Shown here piece after piece: positions 8,060-16,194 of a DNA stretch of 64,000 bases (positions are counted from its first letter, which is position 1; each line of letters starts with the position of its first letter). The stretch comes from Caulobacter sp. (GTDB lineage: Bacteria; Pseudomonadota; Alphaproteobacteria; Caulobacterales; Caulobacteraceae): positions 1-64,000 of the forward strand of contig WGLL01000009.1 in assembly GCA_016125585.1 (NCBI GenBank), written 5' to 3'. The notes under the pieces were generated by a model. That model worked only from the letters and a program-made list of their open reading frames with translations. It was not told the DNA's origin and did no database searches. Position numbers and translations under genes: made by a program.

Positions 8060-8376
8060 TGTTTGTCGCCATCTACCGCATGAAGATCCGGCCCGGCCAT
8101 GAGGAGCAGTACGCCCGCGACTGGGCGGCGGCGACACAGGTGGCCATCGACGACTTCGGCTCCGGCGGGTCGTCGCTGTTCCGCGATCAGAACGGCGATT
8201 TCGTCGCCATTGCCCGCTGGCGCAGCCGCGAGGACCGCCAGGCCTTCTTTGACCGGCCACAGACGGACCTGGCGGCGTTCGAACGGCGAAAGGCCGCTGT
8301 CCTGGAATCCCTGCCCACCATTGAACTCGACAGCGTGGAAGACCTGTGGACGGCCTTTCCCCTCAACCCTGCCTGA
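8059..8376 (+). CDS. Small ABM-like (dimeric alpha-beta barrel) protein
   Basis: A 105-residue protein starting MFVAIYRMKIRPGHEEQYARDW, with GDFVAIARWRSREDRQAFFD in the middle. This beta-strand / amphipathic-helix alternation is typical of antibiotic-biosynthesis-monooxygenase-like dimeric barrels, a fold used by very different enzymes and binding proteins. No heme- or cofactor-specific residues can be recognised. The start overlaps the preceding stop by one base. Its 3' end overlaps the convergent FemAB-like gene by 14 bp. Function is unassigned. Confidence 0.72.
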   Translation: MFVAIYRMKIRPGHEEQYARDWAAATQVAIDDFGSGGSSLFRDQNGDFVAIARWRSREDRQAFFDRPQTDLAAFERRKAAVLESLPTIELDSVEDLWTAFPLNPA

Positions 8377-9526
8377 ACGGCGACATTTCCTCCGACAGCC
8401 AGTCCATCTCGCCCTGCACCGCGGCCCGTTCCTGGTCGAGGAATCGCGCCACCGGCTCGCGCAGCATCGGGTCGGCGATCCAGTGGGCGGAATAGACCGG
8501 GGAGGGCAGGTAGCCCCGGGCGATCTTGTGCTGGCCCTGCGCCCCGGCCTCGACCCGCTTCAGACCCAGCCGGATCGCCTCCTCGATGGCCCGGTAGTAG
8601 CAGAGCTCGAAGTGCAGGAAGGGCCGCTCCTCGATACAGCCCCAGTTGCGGCCATAGAGGCAATCGTCGCCGATCAGGTTCAGGGCCCCGGCGATCCACC
8701 GTCCCTCACGCCCCTCATCCTTGTGTCTGGCCATCACCAGCAAGACCTTGTCGGCCATTCGCTCGCCGAGCAGGGAGAAGAACAATCGGTTCAGATAGGG
8801 CCGGCCCCACTTTCGCGATCCGGTGTCGGTGTAGAAGCCGAAGAAGGCGTCCCAGTGATCCTCGGTCAGCTGATCCCCGCTCAGGGCGACAATCTCGATC
8901 CCCGCCTGGGCGTCGCGGCGCTCGCGGCGGATGGTCTTGCGCCGGTTCGACGACAGGGCCGCCAGGAAGTCGTCGAAGGTTTCGTAGCCGGCGTTGGTCC
9001 AGTGATACTGCTGGTCCTGCCGCGCCAGCAGTCCGGCCCCCGTCAGGAACCGCCAGTCGCCCTCGTCGGGAAAGGTGACGTGCAGCCCCGAGGCGCCGAT
9101 CTTGTCGCACAGGGTCAGGGCCCCGCCGAGCAGCATCCGCCGCCCCTCGTCGCGGTCGACGTCGGGCCGCACCAGGAGCCTCGGCCCGGTGACCGGCGAG
9201 AAGGGCGAGGCGCATTGGAGCTTGGGATAATAGCGCCCCCCGGCTCGCTCATAGGCGTCGGCCCAGGACCAGTCGAAGACATACTCCCCCTGGCTGTGGC
9301 TCTTCAGATAGAGCGGCATGACCGCCGCCACCGCCCCGGCCTCGTCCTCGATGGCCAGGTGATGCGGCGCCCATCCGGTGCGGTCGGCCGCGCAACCGCT
9401 CTCCTCGAGGATGTCGAGGAAGTCGTAGGCGACGAACGGATTGCCGTCGCCGGCGCAGGCCCGCCATTCGTCGCGGCCGATCTCGTTGATGCGGCGGTGA
9501 ATCCGGACCGCCGGCTTCAGTTTCAC
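8363..9526 (-). CDS. FemAB/GNAT-like N-acyltransferase (peptidogalycan biosynthesis type, DUF482)
   Basis: A 387-residue protein with the DUF482 (PF04339) pattern. EWRACAGDGNPFVAYDFLDILEES lies near the N-terminus, then PLYLKSHSQGEYVFDWSWADAY, YYPKLQCASPFSPVTGPRLL, and near the C-terminus FFHFELC-type and YRAIEEAIRLGLKRVEAGAQGQHKIARGY. The fold is a tandem GNAT as in FemX-type transferases. The true acyl donor and acceptor are unknown. It is the last gene of a three-gene minus-strand set (RidA, GDPD, this gene), each joined by a 4-bp overlap. Confidence 0.8.
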   Translation of the reverse strand: MKLKPAVRIHRRINEIGRDEWRACAGDGNPFVAYDFLDILEESGCAADRTGWAPHHLAIEDEAGAVAAVMPLYLKSHSQGEYVFDWSWADAYERAGGRYYPKLQCASPFSPVTGPRLLVRPDVDRDEGRRMLLGGALTLCDKIGASGLHVTFPDEGDWRFLTGAGLLARQDQQYHWTNAGYETFDDFLAALSSNRRKTIRRERRDAQAGIEIVALSGDQLTEDHWDAFFGFYTDTGSRKWGRPYLNRLFFSLLGERMADKVLLVMARHKDEGREGRWIAGALNLIGDDCLYGRNWGCIEERPFLHFELCYYRAIEEAIRLGLKRVEAGAQGQHKIARGYLPSPVYSAHWIADPMLREPVARFLDQERAAVQGEMDWLSEEMSPFRQG

Positions 9527-10296
9527 GCCCGGAAGCCCTCGAAGATGACGTTGTCGCAGAAGGGCTCCAGCCGCTCGCCTTCCTCCAGGCTGCGCACGGT
9601 CCAGGCGATGATCGGCATGCCTTGCTTCCGGTAGGCTTCAGCCTTGGCGCTGGGCAGCATTTCGGCGTGCAGGGCCAGGAAGTCCGGCCGGGCGATGGCC
9701 ACATGTTCCAGGTTGGCGAAGCTCTTGCGGATCTCGGGCGACAGATGGGTCACCGCGCCGTCGCTCCAGTCATAGCTGTCCAGCCCGCGCAGGATCTGCG
9801 GATGATGGTCGGCGAACCAGGCGTGGCTGTAGGGATTGAAGCCGATCACGCAGATGGGGCCGTTGTGGTCGAGCAGCACCTCGCTGACCCGCTTTTCCAG
9901 CGGACCGACCTCGCCGAAGGGCGTCTTCAGCTCGATATGCACCAGGGCGCGGTGCCCGACCTCGACCAGGGCCTCGGCCAGGGTCGGAATGGTCTCGTCC
10001 GTGCCGGCCAGGCGCAGGGCCTGTAACTCGGCTAGGGTATGGTCGCGAACCTTGCCTTCGGCGCCGGTCATCCGGTGGAGGCTGTAGTCGTGAAACACCA
10101 CCGCCTCCCCATCAGCGGTGATCTGGACATCCAGCTCGATGCCGTAGCCGCCGGCGCAGGCGGCCTGGAAAGCGGCCAGGCTGTTCTCGGGCGCGCCGCC
10201 CGGCGACCACAGTCCGCGGTGGGCGATCGGCGGGCTGAACAGCAGCTCCCAGGCCTGGCCGAAATCCTCCGGCTTGGGGCGCGGATGGTGTTTCAT
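9523..10296 (-). CDS. Glycerophosphodiester phosphodiesterase
   Basis: A 257-residue GDPD-family TIM-barrel enzyme. The motif set is complete: IAHRGLW with His26 and Arg27, ENSLAAF, the metal-binding YGIELDVQ (Glu54, Asp56), and ADGEAVVFHD with catalytic His69. HIELKTPFGE supplies a further acidic residue. It would hydrolyse deacylated phospholipids to glycerol-3-phosphate and an alcohol. There is no signal peptide, so it is probably cytosolic. It overlaps its upstream (RidA) and downstream (FemAB-like) neighbours by 4 bp each. Confidence 0.92.
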   Translation of the reverse strand: MKHHPRPKPEDFGQAWELLFSPPIAHRGLWSPGGAPENSLAAFQAACAGGYGIELDVQITADGEAVVFHDYSLHRMTGAEGKVRDHTLAELQALRLAGTDETIPTLAEALVEVGHRALVHIELKTPFGEVGPLEKRVSEVLLDHNGPICVIGFNPYSHAWFADHHPQILRGLDSYDWSDGAVTHLSPEIRKSFANLEHVAIARPDFLALHAEMLPSAKAEAYRKQGMPIIAWTVRSLEEGERLEPFCDNVIFEGFRA

Positions 10297-10754
10297 GGCG
10301 CCAGCTCCACGACGGCGTCGACCTCGACGGCGAAGTTGCGGGGCAGGCGATAGACGCCCACGGCGGAACGGACGTGGCGACCGGCCTCGCCGAACACCTC
10401 GACCATCAGGTCGGAACAGCCGTTGACGATGTTGGGAATGTCGTAGAAGTCCGGCCCGGCCTGAACGAAGCCGCCCAGCTTGACCACCCGGACGACCTTG
10501 TCGAGATCACCGGTGGCGGCCTTCATCTGGGCCACCAGATTGATGCCGCACAGCCGGGCGGCGGCGATGGCGGTGTCCACGTCGACATCCTGGCCGACCA
10601 TGCCCTTGATCCCGCCCGAGGCGTCCAGCGACACCTGACCGGAGATATGCAGCAGATTTCCCGACCGGACGAAGGGCACATAGTTGGCGATCGGGGCGAC
10701 CGGGTCGGGCAGGGCGATGCCGGCGGCGGCGAGACGTTGTTCGACGTTTGACAT
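10293..10754 (-). CDS. RidA family protein (enamine/imine deaminase type)
   Basis: A 153-residue RidA/YjgF-like protein. It contains NYVPFVRSGNLLHISGQVS, the NLVAQMKAATGDLDKVVRVVKLGGFV middle block, and a C-terminal GRHVRSAVGVYRLPRNFAVEVDAVVEL in which the Arg of HVRSAVG occupies the position of the substrate-binding arginine. RidA proteins deaminate reactive enamines made by PLP enzymes; some subfamilies have other roles. First gene of the three-gene minus-strand operon. ATG 10754 is used. Confidence 0.9.
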   Translation of the reverse strand: MSNVEQRLAAAGIALPDPVAPIANYVPFVRSGNLLHISGQVSLDASGGIKGMVGQDVDVDTAIAAARLCGINLVAQMKAATGDLDKVVRVVKLGGFVQAGPDFYDIPNIVNGCSDLMVEVFGEAGRHVRSAVGVYRLPRNFAVEVDAVVELAP

Positions 10755-10814
10755 GGCCAGATACCTAGCCCGCTCCGGCCATCCGGGAAAGCGGACCGCC
10801 GTGCAAAGCGCACG

Positions 10815-10843
10815 AAAAAGCCCGGGTCCTTGCGGGCCCGGGC
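10815..10843 (-). terminator. Intrinsic terminator of the phasin gene
   Basis: On the minus strand a GCCCGGG / CCCGGGC stem (10837-10843 with 10820-10826, 10-base loop) is followed directly by TTTTT (10819-10815). It starts 33 bp after the phasin stop. Stem plus uridine run is the standard rho-independent form. Confidence 0.85.
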
Positions 10844-10875
10844 GATCTCGACGTCTTGGCCTTTCGGCCGAAGGC

Positions 10876-11310
10876 TTATTTCACCGACTGGATCTTCTCG
10901 ACGGTGGCGGTCACGCGCTCGTTCAGGGGCTTCATGCTGTCCTTTACGGCGGCGGCGACGGTTTCACCCATCTTGCCGATCTCGGCCATGTAAAGCTCCA
11001 TGGCGCTCTTGGCCCAGGTGGTCTGCAGTTCCATGGCTTCCTGAACACTCTTGGCGCCGGACAGGGCCTTGGCGGCCGAGACCTGATCTTCCATGGCCTT
11101 CTTGGAGTAGGCCATGGCCTGGGCGCCCAGCGATTCCGCGCCCTTGGTGGCGGCGGTCACCGAGGCGACGACGGCCTCGAGGTTCTTCTTCGAATGGGCG
11201 TTCATTTCGTTCAGGCCGGCCAGGGACTTCTCGACGGAGTCCTTGAAAGCCTGATTGCCGGCGGTGGTGAACTGCTCGACGGTGGTCTTGAGGGTTTCGG
11301 CGGCGGCCAT
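10876..11310 (-). CDS. phaP: Phasin family protein (polyhydroxyalkanoate granule coat)
   Basis: A 144-residue, mostly helical, low-complexity Ala/Lys/Glu-rich protein. The family core includes VEQFTTAGNQAFKDSVEKSL and SKKNLEAVVASVTAATKGAE, then QVSAAKALSGAKSVQEAMEL and SAMELYMAEIGKMGETVAAA. Phasins coat PHA storage granules. ATG 11310 is preferred to the in-frame start at 11391 because AAGGAG lies 7 bases upstream and the extra Pro-rich N-terminus looks untranslated. A terminator follows the stop, so it is monocistronic. A palindromic site resembling a PhaR operator sits in its promoter region. No PHA synthase is in the window. Confidence 0.88.
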   Translation of the reverse strand: MAAAETLKTTVEQFTTAGNQAFKDSVEKSLAGLNEMNAHSKKNLEAVVASVTAATKGAESLGAQAMAYSKKAMEDQVSAAKALSGAKSVQEAMELQTTWAKSAMELYMAEIGKMGETVAAAVKDSMKPLNERVTATVEKIQSVK

Positions 11311-11393
11311 GGGAAGGCTCCTTGAAGGGCTTGGGCTCGGATCGTGGGGGTCGACTACCGGGGGAGGATCGACGCAACGGGGTTCTCTCATGT

Positions 11394-11439
11394 TGCAGTG
11401 CAGCAGTCAAGAAATTTGTGCAGTGCACAAAAGTGTCAA
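11394..11439 (-). promoter_or_regulatory. Phasin promoter with tandem TGCAGTGCA sites (candidate PhaR operator)
   Basis: Two TGCAGTGCA elements lie at 11394-11402 and 11419-11427, 25 bp apart centre to centre. The second is the heart of a perfect palindrome TTTGTGCA-G-TGCACAAA (11415-11431). On the minus strand a TTGACA -35 candidate spans 11439-11434, placing the palindrome in the spacer before the -10 position, as expected for repression. PhaR is known to bind TGC-n3/4-GCA-type repeats before phasin genes; its binding here is inference. Confidence 0.55.
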
Positions 11440-11590
11440 ATCTCGCGGAAAGCGCCCGGATCGGCGCAATTGCGGCCAATTCGCTCAAGAGGTGTTTACT
11501 TTGGCGTAAGCCGGGATGGTGCATGTTAGGGTGCCCGTCGCCTCTACAGCCGAGGCGGCCTAACCCATTGAATTTTACGACGGACGCAGC

Positions 11591-12949
11591 ATGTTCCAGC
11601 CCGCCCGACGCGTCGTTTTCGCCGCCCTTGCCGTCCTGGCGATGGTTGTCGCGCCAATGATGAGCGGCCTGGCCCAGGCGCAGGTTCCCTACGCCCAGCT
11701 TCAGGCGGCGATGCGACCCAACCCGGCGGACCAGCCCAAATATGCGGCGGTGGTCGTCGACGCCAACACCGGCGAGGTGCTCTACGCCAAGCGGGCCGAC
11801 AGCCAGCGCTATCCGGCGTCGATCACCAAGGTCATGACCCTCTACCTGGCCTTCGAGGCCTTGTCGGAAGGGCGGATGAAGCCGACCGACCTGATCACCG
11901 TTTCGGCGAAGGCGTCCAAGCAGCCGCCGACCAAGCTGGGCATGACCGCAGGCGACGTGATCACCGTCGACGATGCGATGAAGGCCATCGCGGTCAAGTC
12001 GGCCAATGACATGGCCGTCGCCCTGGCCGAACACATGGCCGGCGGTTCGGAGGAGAAGTTCGCCGCCCTGATGACCCTGCGGGCCCAGGAGCTGGGGATG
12101 CTCAACACCCGCTTCGTCAACGCCTCGGGCCTGCCTGACAGCCGCCAGGTCTCGACCGCGCGCGACATCGCCATCCTGTCCCGCGCCGTGATGCGGGACT
12201 ATCCGCAGTACTACAACCTCTTCAACCTGCGCACCTTCACCTACCGCGGCGTCAGCATGAACAACCACAACCGGCTGCTGTTCCGCATGGACGGGGTCGA
12301 TGGCCTGAAGACCGGCTACACCAACGCCTCAGGCTACAACCTCGCCGCCTCCGGCGTGCGCGACGGCCGTCGACTGATCGTGGTGATGCTCGGGGGAACG
12401 TCCAACGCGGCCCGCGACAACCATGTGCAGTATCTGCTCAACACCGGATGGGACGTGCTGCGACGCCGCCAGCAGGGCGAACCCATCCTCGTCGCCCAGA
12501 GCATGTTCGAGCCGCCTGAGCCGGACGCGACGCAGTTCGCTTCGCTGGAGCAAGGCGACGCCGAGTTGCCGCAGGCGTCTTTCGTCAACGGTCCCGGTCC
12601 CGCGGCCGCCTCGTTTCAGGTCGCCAGTTCCATGACGCCTGTCGCTGATCCGCCCGCCAAGGCCAAGGCGCCGCCCGCCCGCAAGCCCCCCGCCCCGAAG
12701 AAGCCCAAGGGCCAGTGGACCGCCCAGGTCGGCGCCTTCAAGAGCAAGGACCAGGCGAAGACCCAGCTGGTCACCATTCGCAAGCGGTTCGGCCAGGTTC
12801 TGGACGACGCCGAGGGCGTGATCGGCGACCGGGTTGGCGGCTTCTTCAGGGTGCAGTTCACCGGCCTGACCGCCGACGGCGCCCGGGCCGCCTGCAAGGC
12901 CCTCAGCGCCAAGCGTCAGACCTGCATGGTCGTGGCGCCGGGTCGGTGA
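11591..12949 (+). CDS. D-alanyl-D-alanine carboxypeptidase with C-terminal SPOR domain
   Basis: A 452-residue exported penicillin-binding protein of the DacA/S11 family. The signal peptide covers residues 1-31, with likely cleavage after AQA. Catalytic motifs are SITK (Ser77-Lys80), SAN (137-139) and KTG (240-242). A Pro/Ala/Lys-rich linker (about 340-372) leads to a SPOR domain from WTAQVGAFKSKDQAKTQL to the end, which binds denuded glycan strands at the division septum. It would trim the terminal D-Ala from peptidoglycan stem peptides in the periplasm, with septal targeting by the SPOR domain. It is divergent from the phasin gene, and its stop overlaps the GTG start of the next gene. Confidence 0.93.
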   Translation: MFQPARRVVFAALAVLAMVVAPMMSGLAQAQVPYAQLQAAMRPNPADQPKYAAVVVDANTGEVLYAKRADSQRYPASITKVMTLYLAFEALSEGRMKPTDLITVSAKASKQPPTKLGMTAGDVITVDDAMKAIAVKSANDMAVALAEHMAGGSEEKFAALMTLRAQELGMLNTRFVNASGLPDSRQVSTARDIAILSRAVMRDYPQYYNLFNLRTFTYRGVSMNNHNRLLFRMDGVDGLKTGYTNASGYNLAASGVRDGRRLIVVMLGGTSNAARDNHVQYLLNTGWDVLRRRQQGEPILVAQSMFEPPEPDATQFASLEQGDAELPQASFVNGPGPAAASFQVASSMTPVADPPAKAKAPPARKPPAPKKPKGQWTAQVGAFKSKDQAKTQLVTIRKRFGQVLDDAEGVIGDRVGGFFRVQFTGLTADGARAACKALSAKRQTCMVVAPGR

Positions 12950-13899
12950 ATCTCGCGCCGGCCGCTTCGGGCTATCTGGAGTTTCTGGCAACCGAGCATC
13001 GGTTCGCGATCATCTCACTGGCGGCGATTGTCACGCTGCTTGGAGCCTTAAGTGTTTTGGCTTGGCGGGCGCCGCCTCGACGACACCCCTATTTCACCTT
13101 CGACCTTCGCCATAAGGTCTATCTCTACTGGTCAGTGACCGCGCTTGCGGTGATCGCGAGCGCCCTGGTCTCCTTTGCCGGCGCCAGACTGATCTGGGTT
13201 ATCGGCGTCGTCCTGATCGAGCTTGTTAATCGCTCCAACCTTCTCGGCAGAATGGGCTTTGATGAAAGGCCGGCGTCCCCTGGCTGGAGCCTCGTCGGCC
13301 GGCTGGCCCCGGTCCTGCTGGTGGCTGTTGCGGGCGTTACGATGCTGGCCACCAGCTATCACAGCTATCAGGTCTGGGCGCCGCTGGAGGCGCAGGCCCG
13401 GCAAGAGCTGGCCGAGAGGACCCGGTTGGCGGCGGGCGGTGGCTATCCACTCGACCCGAAGCGGGCGATAGCAAAGATCATGTTGGCGGAACCAGGAGAT
13501 ACCAGCGATCCTCCAGGATGGGCGCCCTGGCCGCCCTTTCCCTCCGTGGCCCACGCCTGCCACAGACTGGACTACTGGGATCGGGAATGGCGCGTCTGCA
13601 GCAATGACGAGAACCAGACCCGCCTCGTGGAGGTGACTCTCGAACCCCTGGCCACGGCCGACCAGCGCGCCGTGCTGCGCGACGCCCTGCGGCTGATGAT
13701 GTGGGTGATCGATCGCGACGCCTCGGAGGCCGTGAAAGCCGCGGCGCTCGCCCGACTTGACGCTGTTCGCGCCGCGGAGACCGACATCCCGTTTGGGGAT
13801 GTGGTTTTGCATGTTCGGGTCGAACAGAACTATCGATACGTCATCCAGGCCCCGGCGCCGGGCAAGCCGATCCCAGATAGCGCCGCCATCAGCTTCTGA
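12946..13899 (+). CDS. Membrane protein of unknown function
   Basis: A 317-residue protein using GTG 12946, which overlaps the carboxypeptidase stop (GTGA). Three hydrophobic regions are visible: about 21-41, 57-90 (probably two helices) and 120-140. A periplasmic- or cytoplasm-facing soluble domain of about 175 residues follows, with ARQELAERTRLAAGGG, HACHRLDYWDREWRVCSNDENQ (containing Cys pairs) and a C-terminal strand-rich part. No family was recognised. Translational coupling to a septal peptidoglycan enzyme is the only functional hint. Confidence 0.65.
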   Translation: MNLAPAASGYLEFLATEHRFAIISLAAIVTLLGALSVLAWRAPPRRHPYFTFDLRHKVYLYWSVTALAVIASALVSFAGARLIWVIGVVLIELVNRSNLLGRMGFDERPASPGWSLVGRLAPVLLVAVAGVTMLATSYHSYQVWAPLEAQARQELAERTRLAAGGGYPLDPKRAIAKIMLAEPGDTSDPPGWAPWPPFPSVAHACHRLDYWDREWRVCSNDENQTRLVEVTLEPLATADQRAVLRDALRLMMWVIDRDASEAVKAAALARLDAVRAAETDIPFGDVVLHVRVEQNYRYVIQAPAPGKPIPDSAAISF

Positions 13900-13950
13900 T
13901 AACCTGATGCTTGGCCCCACGCGGGCGAGTCCAGCCGTCGGGTGGCCAGC

Positions 13951-15207
13951 ATGCAACGTATCCTCATTGGCGCAGGCGGCATCCTCCTGATCCTCGCCGT
14001 CGCCCTGCTGCTGTCGCGCGGCCGGCGGCGGATCAATCTTCGCGTGGTGATCAGCGCCTTTCTGCTGCAGGCGGCGATGGCGGTGTTCGTCCTCTATCTG
14101 CCGTTCGGCCGCGCGGTAATGGCCGGGGCCGCCAGCGGCGTCGAGAGTCTGCTGGGCTACAGCAAGGTCGGGATCGAGATGGTCTTCGGCGGTCTGACCC
14201 AGGTGAACGGCGTGGCCAGCTTCGCTATCAACATCCTGCCGATCATCATCTTCTTCAGCGCCCTGGTCTCGATCCTCTACTACCTGGGAATCATGCAGCT
14301 GGTGGTGAAGTGGGGCGGGGGCGCCCTGCGCTGGATCCTTGGCGTCGACCGGGTCGAGGGCCTCTATGCCGCGGCCAATGTGCTGGTCGGCCAATCCGAG
14401 TCACCGCTGGTCGTGCGCCGCTATCTTCGCGGCCTGACCGACGCCCAGATCTTCGCCCTGATGGTCACCGGCATGGCCGGGGTCGCGGGCTCCATCCTCG
14501 CCGCCTACGCCTCGATGGGGGCGGACCTGCGCTATCTGCTCGCCGCGGCCTTCATGTCCGCGCCGGGCGGTCTGTTGATGGCTAAGCTGATCCTGCCGGA
14601 TGAAAAGGCCGCGCCGGCCGCCGAAGCCGATGAAGAGGTTCAGGCCATCGCCGCCAGTGCACCCGAGCCGGAGGAAGAAGAGCGGGCGACCAACATCATC
14701 ATGGCCGCCTTCAACGGCGCCCAGGATGGCGTTCAACTGGCCGTGGCCGTCGGCGCCATGCTCATCGTCTTCGTCGCCCTGATCGCCTTGGCCAACGGCA
14801 TCCTTGGCGGAATCGGCGGCCTCTTCGGCCATCCGGACCTCAGTTTCCAGCAGATCCTCGGCTACATCTTCGCCCCGGTGATGTTCATGCTGAACATTCC
14901 CTGGGACGAGGCGTTCAAGGCCGGCGAACTGTTCGGCGAAAAGCTGATCCTCAACGAATTCGTCGCCTACCTCCACTACGGCGAGGCCCGCGCCGGCCTG
15001 TCGCCCCACACCCAGGCGGTCGTCACTTTCGCTCTCTGCGGCTTCGCCAACATCAGCTCCATCGCCATCCAGATGGGGGTGCTCGGTGGCCTGATCCCCG
15101 AAAAGCGGCCCCTGATCGCCCGCTACGGTCTGCTGGCCGTGGCCGCCGGCTCCCTGGCCAATCTGATGAGCGCCGCCATGGCGGGTCTGCTTCTGCCGAT
15201 GGGGTAG
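13951..15207 (+). CDS. CNT/NupC family concentrative nucleoside transporter
   Basis: A 418-residue inner-membrane transporter with about ten hydrophobic segments. Family landmarks are NILPIIIFFSALVSILYYLG, the substrate-binding motif NVLVGQSESPLVVRRYL, SMGADLRYLLAAAFMSAPGG, and near the C-terminus ILNEFVAYLHY and ALCGFANISSIAIQMGVLGG. Such transporters use sodium or protons to import nucleosides. A short acidic loop (AEADEEVQAIAASAPEPEEEE) interrupts the middle. ATG 13951 is preferred over an upstream alternative at 13942. Confidence 0.92.
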   Translation: MQRILIGAGGILLILAVALLLSRGRRRINLRVVISAFLLQAAMAVFVLYLPFGRAVMAGAASGVESLLGYSKVGIEMVFGGLTQVNGVASFAINILPIIIFFSALVSILYYLGIMQLVVKWGGGALRWILGVDRVEGLYAAANVLVGQSESPLVVRRYLRGLTDAQIFALMVTGMAGVAGSILAAYASMGADLRYLLAAAFMSAPGGLLMAKLILPDEKAAPAAEADEEVQAIAASAPEPEEEERATNIIMAAFNGAQDGVQLAVAVGAMLIVFVALIALANGILGGIGGLFGHPDLSFQQILGYIFAPVMFMLNIPWDEAFKAGELFGEKLILNEFVAYLHYGEARAGLSPHTQAVVTFALCGFANISSIAIQMGVLGGLIPEKRPLIARYGLLAVAAGSLANLMSAAMAGLLLPMG

Positions 15208-15216
15208 GGGCGGAGC

Positions 15217-16068
15217 CTACTCCGGCAGCAGACCCAAGCGCTTGCCGACGATCCGGTCCATCGTTCGACGCGGCAGGATCTCGCTCATCAGCACCTGCAC
15301 CGGATCGGGCGTCACCGTGTAGCGGACCTTGGGTCTGGCTGTGGTCAGGGCCTTGTGGATCGCCCGGCCGATGGCTTCCGGCGGCAGACCCTTGGGGCCG
15401 TTCTGCATCATGAAGGCGCGCAGCCGATCCAGGGCCGGGCCGTAGGCGCTGCCGGCATAGGGTGAGACGTCGACCTCCTCGGCCTTGCTCCAGATCGGCG
15501 TGGCCACGGCCCCCGGGGCGACGACGACCACGTCGATCCCGAACAGCTGCAGCTCGCGGCGCAGACTTTCGGAAATGGCTTCCACCGCGAACTTCGAGGC
15601 GTTGTAGGGGGCCATGAACGGCATGGCGTTGCGGCCGCCGACGGAACTGATGTTGACGATGCGTCCCGGCGTGCCGGTGGTCCCCGGATCGGCGGCCAGC
15701 AGCGGCGCGAAGGCCTGGCTGGTGATCACCAGCCCGGTGACATTGACGTCCATCTGCTGGCGGAAATCCTCGATCGGCAGCATCAGTAGCGGCCCGGCGA
15801 CAGCGATGCCGGCGTTGTTGACCAGCCCCGCCAGAGTCTCGCCCTTCAGCGCCTCCCGCACTGTCGCCACCGACTGTTTGACGGCGGCCTCGTCGGTCAC
15901 GTCGAAGATCAGGGGGGTGAAGCCGTCGCCGAATTCCTGCTTCAGCCGGTCGGCGTCGGCCGGTTTGCGGACGCTGCCGAAGACGTGGAATCCCTTCTCC
16001 GTAAGGACCTTCACGGCGCCCCAGCCGATTCCGGTCGAGACCCCGGTGACGACGATGCTGCGTTTCAT
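15217..16068 (-). CDS. Short-chain dehydrogenase/reductase
   Basis: A 283-residue classical SDR. The nucleotide-binding motif TGVSTGIG is at 8-15, NNAGIAVAG near 84, the catalytic Ser in NISSVGG near 141, and YNASK with Tyr155 and Lys159. ATG 16068 is used because GAGGGG lies 7 bases before it. An earlier in-frame start at 16098 lacks a ribosome site. The substrate is not predictable. It is convergent with the nucleoside transporter (9-bp gap). Confidence 0.9.
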   Translation of the reverse strand: MKRSIVVTGVSTGIGWGAVKVLTEKGFHVFGSVRKPADADRLKQEFGDGFTPLIFDVTDEAAVKQSVATVREALKGETLAGLVNNAGIAVAGPLLMLPIEDFRQQMDVNVTGLVITSQAFAPLLAADPGTTGTPGRIVNISSVGGRNAMPFMAPYNASKFAVEAISESLRRELQLFGIDVVVVAPGAVATPIWSKAEEVDVSPYAGSAYGPALDRLRAFMMQNGPKGLPPEAIGRAIHKALTTARPKVRYTVTPDPVQVLMSEILPRRTMDRIVGKRLGLLPE

Positions 16069-16138
16069 GAGTCTGCCCCTCAACTGAACCCTGATCACTG
16101 ACTTGGGCTCGGGGCGGGGGGATCACAAGAGTGGGCAG

Positions 16139-16172
16139 AAAAAAGGCCGGGGGAGTGAGCTCCGCCCGGCCT
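16139..16172 (-). terminator. Intrinsic terminator of clpA
   Basis: On the minus strand an AGGCCGGG / CCCGGCCT stem (16172-16165 with 16151-16144) is followed by a run of T (16144-16139). It lies 23 bp after the clpA stop. Confidence 0.85.
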
Positions 16173-16194
16173 GTTCTCCTGGTCGCCGCCTGGC

